From: Spirochaetaceae bacterium
Lineage (GTDB): Bacteria; Spirochaetota; Spirochaetia; Treponematales; Rectinemataceae
Reading direction: 5' to 3'
Assembly: GCA_025355995.1 (NCBI GenBank)
Contig: JANXYQ010000004.1
Location: 1-40,015 of the forward strand
DNA length: 40,015 bases
Part shown: piece after piece, positions 32,361-38,890 of the stretch
How the letters are laid out: each line of letters opens with the position of its first letter
Numbering within the stretch: the first letter of the stretch is position 1
Made by a program: the position numbers and the translations under genes
The notes under the pieces: model-generated
Told to the model about the DNA's origin: nothing
The model's database searches: none
The model's input: only the letters and a program-made list of their open reading frames with translations

Positions 32361-33367
32361 CGCGCCACCGGGACCTTGCCCCTCGCGAGCAGGGCCACGA
32401 AGGCCGCCGAGCCGATCACGGCCGTCACCGCGCCGAGCGGCAACTCCCCGGGAAAGGCGGCGCGCGCGATGGTGTCGCACAACGCGGCGAAGTAGGCTCC
32501 CAACGCGATCGAGGCTGGCATGGAGCGCCGCGCGTCCGCGCCGAACATCAGCCGCGCCGCGTGCGGGACGACGAGCCCTATCCAGGAGACCGCGCCCGCC
32601 ATCGCCACTGCCGCCGCCACCCCGGCGGAGGCGATCGCGAGGACGAGGGCCCGGGAGAGGGCGGGCCTCGCTCCCAGCGAGCGGACCACCGCCTCGTCGG
32701 CCGAGAGGGCGGTCACCCGCCACCGATAGGCGACGAGGAAGGCGGTCGATCCGAGGGCGGGTATCGCGGCGAAGCCCAGGCGTCGCCAGGAGGCGCCGGA
32801 GAGGGACCCCATGGTCCAGTAGACGATGTCGGGCAGCTCGCGCAGCGGGTCCGCGGCGTACTTGACGAGGGCGAGGCCGGCAGACATGAAGGCCGAGACG
32901 GCGAAGCCGGCCAGGACGAGCCTGAGCACCCAGCCGCCGAAGGGGAAGGCCCGCGCGAGGAGGGCCGCGGCGGCCAGCGCGGCAAGGGCGAATCCGAAGG
33001 CCGACCCCGCTACGACGAACTCCGAGCGCGCGCCGGCGACGAGGGCCAGCGCGGCGCCCAAGGCAGCGCCCTGCGAGACGCCGAGGAAGCCCGGCTCCAC
33101 GAGCGGATTGCCGAAGACCATCTGGAAGGCATTGCCCGCGGCGGCCATCACCGCCCCGAGCAGGAGGGCTGCGGCGAGCCGCGGCAGGCGGGAGCCGAGC
33201 ACTATGGCTCGGGCCGTCGCGTCCGAGGAGAGCAGGCGCGGATCGAGTAGGCCCGGCCTAGGGTAGCGCCCGGCGAGGAGGCAGAATGCGAGCAGGGCTA
33301 GGCCTGCGAGCGCGAGGAGGAGGACCTTGCCGCTTCGCGCGCGAAGATCATCAGGGCTTCGCGGCAT
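32357..33367 (-). CDS. FecCD/BtuC-family ABC transporter permease
   Basis: A 336-residue permease with about nine to ten hydrophobic helices. Family motifs seen: SRLPRLAAALLLGAVMAAAGNAFQMVFGNPLVEPGFLGVSQGAALGA near the N-terminal third (the RLPR ... GNPL ... PGxLGxxxGA signature of FecCD), the LWxxGS-like segment VYWTMGSLSGASW, and VPHAARL before the last helices. It forms a homodimeric channel with the ATPase below it. The ATG 33367 lies inside the end of the binding-protein gene (17-nt overlap), with GGGGA before it. One permease gene is enough in this family. Confidence 0.92.
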   Translation of the reverse strand: MPRSPDDLRARSGKVLLLALAGLALLAFCLLAGRYPRPGLLDPRLLSSDATARAIVLGSRLPRLAAALLLGAVMAAAGNAFQMVFGNPLVEPGFLGVSQGAALGAALALVAGARSEFVVAGSAFGFALAALAAAALLARAFPFGGWVLRLVLAGFAVSAFMSAGLALVKYAADPLRELPDIVYWTMGSLSGASWRRLGFAAIPALGSTAFLVAYRWRVTALSADEAVVRSLGARPALSRALVLAIASAGVAAAVAMAGAVSWIGLVVPHAARLMFGADARRSMPASIALGAYFAALCDTIARAAFPGELPLGAVTAVIGSAAFVALLARGKVPVAR

Positions 33368-34391
33368 AGTCCCCTTTCAAGCGGGGGGCCACCTGCGCGT
33401 CGAAAGCGCCCGAGTCGAAGCCGTAGAATAGCCGATAGAAGGCTCTCGCCTCCGCGAGAATATCGAGGGAGGCGAATTCGGAGGGGCGGATGGCCTTGGC
33501 TAGCCAGAGGAGCCCGAGTCCCCAGCGCGTGTCCGGCTGGTCCCAAGAATACCAGTCCTGGGGAAAGCCCAGGATTCGGCCCGACGCGCCGCAGGCGAGG
33601 GAGGCGAAGCGCGGATCCTTCCTGAGGGCGGCCACCGTGGCGTCGACTCTGTCGCGGTAGTTGATCACGACGAGCAGGTCCGGGTTCCAAGCCGCGATCT
33701 GCTCGAAGCCGACACGCCCCCATCCCTCGCCGGGGTTCGCGTCTAGCCACACGGCCTCTCCGCCGGCGAGGCCCACGAGGACGGACTGCATCCAGGCTTT
33801 CGGCGGGACGTCGAAGGCCTCGCCCGAGGCGAGGCTCGCCTGGAGGACTAGCACTCTCGGCTTCTTGCCGGCGGCGGCGTTGGCCCTGGCCTTCTCCACG
33901 ACGTTCCGATAGTAGGCCGAGAGCTCGGCCGCGCGCCCTCCCGCGCCGAAAGCGGCCCCGAGGGCGGCGATGTCGCGGTAGTAGTCGTCGGGGGTCTCGA
34001 GGTCGAGGTACAGGCTGCGCAACGCGAGGGCGTCAAGCTGGGCGCCGAGGCTCTTCCTCATCGAGGACTTGAGGATGACGAGGTCGGGCTTCAGGGCGGC
34101 GTAGGATTCGGCGCCCGCGGTCCGATCGAGCGCGGGCTTGGAGAGGTAGCCGGGATCGACGTTGACCAGGAAGGAGCCGAGGCCCTGGTCGCTGCCGGCG
34201 ACGGCCGCGACTGCGGCGCGGGCCTCGGGAAAGGCGTAGGCGAGGTCGGCGACCATGATGACCGCTTTGCCTCCCAGGACTACCCGTTCGGGTACCCGGG
34301 CCGGGCTCGATTGGGCGGCGGCCGAGGCCGCGATAGACGCGGCGGCGATGGTCGCTATGGCGAGGGATCCAATTCGACGTGGTGTGCGCAT
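33351..34391 (-). CDS. Periplasmic binding protein of a FecBCD-type importer
   Basis: A 346-residue protein with a Sec signal sequence (IGSLAIATIAAASIAASAAAQS) and no lipobox cysteine, so it is a free periplasmic protein. The mature part has the two-lobe PBP2/FecB-like pattern: LKPDLVILKSSMRK in the first lobe, a long connecting helix (LSAYYRNVVEKARANAA), then WNPDLLVVINYRD and PQDWYSWDQPDTRWGLGLLWLAKAI in the second. The final Trp-rich motif is like those of molybdate/tungstate, iron-complex or cobamide binders; the sequence does not decide. No ribosome-binding site; TATCGT lies 7 nt before the ATG. The nearby hydroxylase and NTPase make a metal oxyanion plausible but unproven. Confidence 0.87.
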   Translation of the reverse strand: MRTPRRIGSLAIATIAAASIAASAAAQSSPARVPERVVLGGKAVIMVADLAYAFPEARAAVAAVAGSDQGLGSFLVNVDPGYLSKPALDRTAGAESYAALKPDLVILKSSMRKSLGAQLDALALRSLYLDLETPDDYYRDIAALGAAFGAGGRAAELSAYYRNVVEKARANAAAGKKPRVLVLQASLASGEAFDVPPKAWMQSVLVGLAGGEAVWLDANPGEGWGRVGFEQIAAWNPDLLVVINYRDRVDATVAALRKDPRFASLACGASGRILGFPQDWYSWDQPDTRWGLGLLWLAKAIRPSEFASLDILAEARAFYRLFYGFDSGAFDAQVAPRLKGDYAAKP

Positions 34392-34398
34392 GGGCCCT

Positions 34399-34428
34399 AC
34401 GATACCGCTTCGCGGAGCCTCGTTGCAA
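34399..34428 (-). promoter_or_regulatory. Promoter of the importer operon, leaderless layout
   Basis: On the minus strand TTGCAA (34428-34423), an 18-nt spacer and TATCGT (34404-34399), then 7 nt to the ATG at 34391. It lies just after the NTPase gene, so the importer can be expressed alone. Confidence 0.6.
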
Positions 34429-34436
34429 CTCCGCGC

Positions 34437-35042
34437 TCAGCGTCCCAAGGCCCGCCTGGCCGCAGAAAGCGCCTCCTCGGCTCGGGAAACCTCGAAGGCC
34501 TCGGCCATCAATCCCGCCACCTGGGCCAGCCTGCGCGCTTCGACGACGCAATCCTCCCGCACCGAGCAGACCAGCACGCGGGCGCCGGCCTGGTCCGCGG
34601 CCCAGGCCAGGGCCAGCTCCAGGCTCGGCATCAGACCCTCGCCCCTTTGCAGCTCGAGACGGCCTATCTCGTCCAAGCCGAGGCACTCGACCCGGTTCTT
34701 CGCCGTTACGGCCTCGCGCAGGAATTCCTCGGCCCTGGCGAAGGCCGAGCGGTCGAAGACGAAACGCCCCAGCGCGAGGTAGCCGGCCGTAGGCAGCTCG
34801 CCGGGCTCGAGCTCGCGCGCCAGGGACGCGCGCTCCGCGGCCAGCCGCCCTCCCGCGGCCCTCAGGTACTCCATCGCGAAGGCGATGGCGGCGCCGTCGG
34901 GCCTGCGGCCCTCGTCGGGCTGCAGCACCGCGGACAGCCTGCGGCCGTCGGCGGCGAGCCCCTCGAATATGGAACGCATGGCGCTGGTCTTGCCCGAGCC
35001 GATGGGTCCCGTGAGGATGAGGCAGCTGCGCGGCAGGATCAT
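34437..35042 (-). CDS. P-loop nucleoside-triphosphatase (THEP1/DUF2478-like)
   Basis: A 201-residue soluble NTPase: Walker A GPIGSGKTS (residues 12-20), a region with FVFDRSAFARAEEF, then CLGLDEIGRLELQ as Walker B with catalytic Glu, and a VLVCSVRED strand. This is the THEP1-type NTPase pattern, also seen in DUF2478 proteins that accompany molybdate transport genes in some bacteria. It lies between the chemoreceptor (19-nt gap) and the importer (45-nt gap containing the importer promoter), so its transcription goes with the chemoreceptor. The role is unclear: a nucleotide-dependent regulator of, or helper for, the importer is possible. Confidence 0.78.
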   Translation of the reverse strand: MILPRSCLILTGPIGSGKTSAMRSIFEGLAADGRRLSAVLQPDEGRRPDGAAIAFAMEYLRAAGGRLAAERASLARELEPGELPTAGYLALGRFVFDRSAFARAEEFLREAVTAKNRVECLGLDEIGRLELQRGEGLMPSLELALAWAADQAGARVLVCSVREDCVVEARRLAQVAGLMAEAFEVSRAEEALSAARRALGR

Positions 35043-35061
35043 CGCGCCACGATTCCTCGGA

Positions 35062-36819
35062 TCATGCTTCTTCGGCTTCCTCGATCTCCTCGATCTCCTC
35101 GGCCGTCCCCGCCGCGGCGACGGGCGCGGGGCGCTTAACCGAGTCCACGGCGCTCACGGCGAGCTCGATGATGAGGTCGCGTATGGCGGATTGGGCGCTG
35201 GGGCTCGCATCCTGGAAGCAGAGGCCCGCGCGCCCGAACTCGCCGTCGCGCTCGAAGCTGCGGACCGTCGCGCGAAGCTCGATGGGGTTTCGCTGGCCGG
35301 AGACTCGAGGTGGATGGATCCTGATTCCGAGCAACTCGCCGGGCTTGAGGTCCGATTCCGAGAGGAGAAGCATTCCCTGGGGCGAGAGGTCGCCGACGTT
35401 CCCGAGCTCTTCGCCGCAGTGGTCCGTGACCTCGAGGTTATACAGGAGGACGTCGCGCCGGGCTCTCCTGCCGAACCTCCGCTGGCTCTCGTCCGGGTCG
35501 AGCCTGAAGCGATGGACCACGCGGCCGAGCTCGTAGCCCCCGATGCGCAGGTAGGAGCCGAGCCTAGCCAGGGTTTCGGCCGCGTCGTTCGCGCGCCCGG
35601 CCCGCTCCGAGGCCTCCGCTACGGCCGTTCCGAGCGAGGCGTAGGCCTCGCCCTGCCCCCGGATCCGCGCCTGGACGGAGTCGATGGAGGCATTCGCCTC
35701 GCGGGCGACGCCCCCGACCCGCTCGGAGGCCTCGAGCTGGGCCGTGAAGGCGCGGGAGAAGCCATCGAAACGCGACGCCAGGCCCTCCACTCGCGCGGAG
35801 ATCGACGCGAAAGAGGAAAGCGCGGCCGCGGTCTCCGCGTCGAGCCTCGAGGCCTCGCCCCCGGCTCCGCGCGCCGTCGAAGCGGCGCCTCGCACGGCCT
35901 GGGCGATTTCGCCGAGCAGGGCGCCCGTCTCCGCGATGGTGGCGGAGCTCCGCTCCGAGAGGGACCGTATCTCGGCGGCCACGACGGCGAAGCCCTTGCC
36001 CGACTCGCCCGCCCGGGCCGCCTCGATCGAGGCGTTGACGGCGAGCAGGCGGGTGCGCTCGGCTATGTCCTCCAAGGCCTTGAGCGTTCCCCCGACCCGC
36101 TGGGAGCGCTGAGCCGCGCCCTCCGTCGCGCTCTCCAGCTCGCGCAGGGACTTGACGACCGAGGTGGATTCGGCCGCGACCGCGCGGGCCGCCGCGGCGC
36201 CCCGGCCGGACTCCGCCCCCGCCTCCGCGACGTCCCCCTCGAGGAAGCGGAAGGCGTCCAGGCTCTCGGCCGCGCGATTCCCTAGCGTCCGCGCCGCCGT
36301 CTCGGCCTCGCCCAGGCGGCCGGCGAGGGCGCCCACCTCCGCGCCAACGGCGCGGAAGCTGGATACTATCGCTTCGACCCCGGCCGCCGTGTTTACGACG
36401 GCGTCGCGCAGGTTCCGCGAGCGCTCGGAAAGGCTCCGCGAGGAGAAGCCGATGTCGGCCGAGAAGACCCCGAATTTGCGGGTGGAGGCCGCGATCCAGA
36501 GCATGTCCTCGTTGAGCTCCTCGAGCAGGGCGTTGACGCTCTCGGCTAGGCTCCGCTCACGGCTCTCCTCGAGCCGTTTCCGCAGGTCGACGCCGTCATC
36601 CAGGAGGGAAGCGAAGAATCCGCTTTGCCGCCCCGAGCGCCTCGCGGACGAGAGGAGGGAGAGGGTCGCTAGGGCGAGGGCGATGGCGAAGGAGAGGGCC
36701 GAGAGGGCAAAGGAGCCCCTTCCGAGGAACAGGCCGGACGCGAAGAGGGCGGAGGCGACCGCCGTGAGGGACCAGCGGATATGGATCGGCGAGAGGATCT
36801 CTTTCGGTTGTGCGCTCAT
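35062..36819 (-). CDS. Chemoreceptor with C-terminal PilZ domain
   Basis: A 585-residue methyl-accepting chemotaxis-like protein. Two short hydrophobic segments (about 17-34 and 38-57) are followed directly by cytoplasm, so it lacks a periplasmic sensor domain. A long coiled coil has the signalling tip [34 protein letters not shown] (about 252-285), where CheA/CheW bind. Residues ~445-565 are a PilZ domain with c-di-GMP motifs RRARR (451-455) and DLSPQG (477-482). The last 15 residues are acidic ([12 protein letters not shown]); there is no CheR-tether pentapeptide. It should adjust the flagellar response according to c-di-GMP, as described for the PilZ-tailed receptor Tlp1 of Azospirillum. 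AAGGAG lies 13 nt before ATG 36819. It heads a possible unit with the NTPase. Confidence 0.92.
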   Translation of the reverse strand: MSAQPKEILSPIHIRWSLTAVASALFASGLFLGRGSFALSALSFAIALALATLSLLSSARRSGRQSGFFASLLDDGVDLRKRLEESRERSLAESVNALLEELNEDMLWIAASTRKFGVFSADIGFSSRSLSERSRNLRDAVVNTAAGVEAIVSSFRAVGAEVGALAGRLGEAETAARTLGNRAAESLDAFRFLEGDVAEAGAESGRGAAAARAVAAESTSVVKSLRELESATEGAAQRSQRVGGTLKALEDIAERTRLLAVNASIEAARAGESGKGFAVVAAEIRSLSERSSATIAETGALLGEIAQAVRGAASTARGAGGEASRLDAETAAALSSFASISARVEGLASRFDGFSRAFTAQLEASERVGGVAREANASIDSVQARIRGQGEAYASLGTAVAEASERAGRANDAAETLARLGSYLRIGGYELGRVVHRFRLDPDESQRRFGRRARRDVLLYNLEVTDHCGEELGNVGDLSPQGMLLLSESDLKPGELLGIRIHPPRVSGQRNPIELRATVRSFERDGEFGRAGLCFQDASPSAQSAIRDLIIELAVSAVDSVKRPAPVAAAGTAEEIEEIEEAEEA

Positions 36820-36896
36820 GGCAGCGTCGCTGCTCCTTTATTTAATGATTTGTACATCCGACTATAACCGTCGAGGGCATGCCGCGCAAATGGATA

Positions 36897-36919
36897 CGGC
36901 ATCCCTTTTGGGGATGCCG
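36897..36919 (-). terminator. Hairpin after the small exported protein gene
   Basis: A 9-bp perfect stem (36897-36905 with 36911-36919) around a short TTTTG loop, 43 nt past the stop at 36962. On the minus strand it is followed by TATCCATTTG, so the T-run is weak. Confidence 0.5.
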
Positions 36920-36961
36920 CATCGCTCGTGAACAGGCTCTATGGGATAAGGAGACTGGGGC

Positions 36962-37402
36962 CTACCAGCGCGGTCCGCCGCCCATGCCGCCCCGACCGCC
37001 CATCATGCCGCCCCTCAGGCCGCCGCCCTTGGCACCGCGCATACCGCGCCCGCCGGCCTGGCTGAAATCGTAGTCCTTCCCCGAGAGGGTCAGCTTCGTC
37101 AGCTGGAGCATCGAATACCCGTTTTGCCCGGGAATGGGGAAGGCGTAGCCCTCGAGCTTGACCGCGGCGCCTTCCTGCAGATCCTTGACAAAGCCGACCA
37201 GTCTCATCAGCTGCGGCGCGTAGTAGCTCGTCCCGTCCGCCTTGATGCCGATCTCCCCGTTGATGAGCTCGAGCTTGCCGGAAAGCTTCACGAGGGTCTG
37301 CTGATTCTGGGCGGCAGGGGCCGGCGCCGCCTGGGCGGTCTGAGCGGCGACCGCTCCGGAAAGAGCGAGCGCGGCGATGCACGCAGCGAGTAGTCTCTTC
37401 AT
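36962..37402 (-). CDS. Small exported protein with Gly/Met/Arg-rich tail
   Basis: A 146-residue protein with a signal peptide (MKRLLAACIAALALSGAVAAQTAQA). The middle (about 40-110) alternates strands and reads like a small OB-fold-like barrel: LVKLSGKLELINGEIGIKA, TSYYAPQLM, AVKLEGYAFPIPGQNGYSML. The C-terminal ~30 residues (about 117-146) are almost only Gly, Met and Arg, with GGMMGGRGG and GMGGGPRW. Met/Gly-rich tails occur in periplasmic metal-linked or surface proteins, but no metal-binding motif is certain. GAGGAG lies 6 nt before ATG 37402; longer starts are ignored. It is divergent from the two-component operon, and the kinase's extracytoplasmic part also has a Met/Gly/Arg-rich stretch (LMPMMGRRGRGQ). 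Confidence 0.75.
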   Translation of the reverse strand: MKRLLAACIAALALSGAVAAQTAQAAPAPAAQNQQTLVKLSGKLELINGEIGIKADGTSYYAPQLMRLVGFVKDLQEGAAVKLEGYAFPIPGQNGYSMLQLTKLTLSGKDYDFSQAGGRGMRGAKGGGLRGGMMGGRGGMGGGPRW

Positions 37403-37527
37403 ACTAAACTCCTCAAGAGAAATAATTGACCGTGAACCGACACGGCGACTGATTTTCATCAGCCGCAATCTATATTGCAAAATCCATGCCAAGCGAAAAG
37501 GAGCCTGAAACGGGGTTTTTTCGCGAG

Positions 37528-37582
37528 TGCTTTCTCGGGCGCGGGAAAATTGTGCTCACCATGCTTCTCGGAAACGGGAAAA
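37528..37582. repeat. Pair of imperfect direct repeats, candidate enhancer sites
   Basis: Two copies, 37528-37549 (22 nt) and 37562-37582 (21 nt), start 34 bp apart and agree at 18 aligned positions. Each begins with TGCTT, then CTCGG, and ends CGGGAAAA; one has a single extra T. They lie about 65-120 bp upstream of the sigma-54 -12 box, a normal place for sites bound by NtrC-type activators. Confidence 0.5.
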
Positions 37583-37631
37583 AATACCCCGCCGACTATG
37601 GGGCCAGCCAATCAAATGCCTATACTGTACC

Positions 37632-37647
37632 TGGCACGAGAAATGCT
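37632..37647 (+). promoter_or_regulatory. Sigma-54-type promoter of the kinase/NtrC operon
   Basis: TGGCACGAGAAATGCT fits the sigma-54 consensus TGGCACRNNNNTTGCW with one mismatch (A in place of the first T of TTGC). GG and GC are 12 nt apart as required. Transcription would start near 37658, 18 nt before ATG 37676. Confidence 0.72.
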
Positions 37648-37675
37648 TTACTAATAGTAGAAGGCGGTTTCATAG

Positions 37676-38890
37676 ATGCAACGCAGGGAAAAAGGCTCGC
37701 GAGAAATGCTCCCTCTCTATCTAGGCCTCGCCCTGCTTTTCCTAGCTCTCGCCCTCCTGTCCGCCTTCCTCATCGCCGGCGAATCCCGGAGGGCGCGGAT
37801 CCTCGTTGAATATGAGGCCGACCGCATCGCCTCCGCGCTCCTCGATTCCTTCAGGGCGCAGGGCGAGATCGACCCCGCGGACCTGGACCCGCGCATCCTC
37901 GGCTTCGGCCTCTACCGGGCCGACGGCGCCCGCGTGGCCGGCCTCGGCGAGACGCCTCGCCTGCTAAGGCCCGAGGACGGGGCAGGCGCCTTCCGCTACG
38001 ACGACGCCCGCCGCACCCTCGTCTTGGCGCGGCCGCTCGAGGGGCCGGGGCTGATGCCGATGATGGGCCGACGTGGCCGCGGCCAGTCGGGTCTCTTCTA
38101 CCTATCGATGGGGATAGGCGGCTATTATCGATCGAGGATCCTCTACGGCGCCGCGATGGTGCTCGTCCCGGTCATCATCGCTGCCCTCGCCGCCGCCTTC
38201 CTCTCCCTCCTCGTGAGCAACCTGCGCTTTCGCCGCCGGGCGATGGAGCAGGAGACCCTCGCGCGGCTCGGGGAATCCGCCAGGACCCTCGCGCACGAGA
38301 TCCGGAACCCGCTTGGCGCCATACGCCTCCAGACGGGCCTGCTGCGCAAGAGGCTGCCCGGGGCGGCGGACAAGGAACTCGACGCGATCGAGGAGGAGAC
38401 CGAGCGGCTCAACGCCCTCACTCGCCGCGTCGGCGATTTCCTCCGCAATCCCCTCGGCAACCCCGAGAGAGTCGACCTGACGGAATTTCTGGGCGAGCTC
38501 GCCGGACGCCTCCCCTACCCGCTCGCCCTGCCCGCGGGGGCGCGAGGCGCGGTCGTCTTCGACAGGGAGCTGCTCAGGTCCGTGCTCGAGAACCTCGCCC
38601 GAAACGCCTACGAGAGCTACGGCGAATCGGGCGGCGAGGTCGAAGCGACCATCAGGCCCGAGGGCGGCCGCGTCGTCGTCGAGATACTGGACCGGGGGGC
38701 CGGCATCCCGCAGGAGCTCTCCGCCTCCGTCTTCGATCCCTTCTTCACGAGCAAGTCGCAGGGCTCCGGCATCGGGCTTCCCCTCGCCCGCCGCTTCGTC
38801 GAGGCCGCGGGGGGCGAGCTGACGCTGCTGCCCAGGCAGGGCGGAGGGACGGTCGCGCGCGTCTCGCTGCCGCAGGCGGAGCCCCGATGA
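37676..38890 (+). CDS. NtrB-like sensor histidine kinase
   Basis: A 404-residue kinase. N-terminal membrane helix (about 12-34), an extracytoplasmic domain of ~115 residues including a Met/Gly/Arg-rich stretch (126-138), a second helix (about 156-180), then HisKA with phosphoacceptor His207 (SARTLAHEIRNPLGAIRLQT) and HATPase: ENLARNAYESYGES (N box), ILDRGAGIP (G1) and GSGIGLPLARRFVEAAGG (G2). The stop overlaps the regulator start (ATGA). ATG 37676 is used; ATG 37706 is possible. A sigma-54-type promoter precedes it, and the regulator it should phosphorylate is an NtrC-type activator, so the operon is probably self-activating. Signal unknown. Confidence 0.9.
   Translation: MQRREKGSREMLPLYLGLALLFLALALLSAFLIAGESRRARILVEYEADRIASALLDSFRAQGEIDPADLDPRILGFGLYRADGARVAGLGETPRLLRPEDGAGAFRYDDARRTLVLARPLEGPGLMPMMGRRGRGQSGLFYLSMGIGGYYRSRILYGAAMVLVPVIIAALAAAFLSLLVSNLRFRRRAMEQETLARLGESARTLAHEIRNPLGAIRLQTGLLRKRLPGAADKELDAIEEETERLNALTRRVGDFLRNPLGNPERVDLTEFLGELAGRLPYPLALPAGARGAVVFDRELLRSVLENLARNAYESYGESGGEVEATIRPEGGRVVVEILDRGAGIPQELSASVFDPFFTSKSQGSGIGLPLARRFVEAAGGELTLLPRQGGGTVARVSLPQAEPR

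Larger units (their letters stand above)
37403..37675. other. Divergent control region (273 bp)
   Basis: The shared region between the small exported protein and the kinase. It contains a direct repeat (37528-37582), the sigma-54-type promoter (37632-37647), a TATACT at 37621-37626 without a clear -35, and a small dyad CTAATAG near 37651. No gene is seen here. Confidence 0.6.

Noticed and set aside
34392-34436. Riboswitch (cobalamin or molybdenum cofactor) before the importer
   Set aside because: The leader is predicted to be almost absent, leaving no room for an RNA structure.
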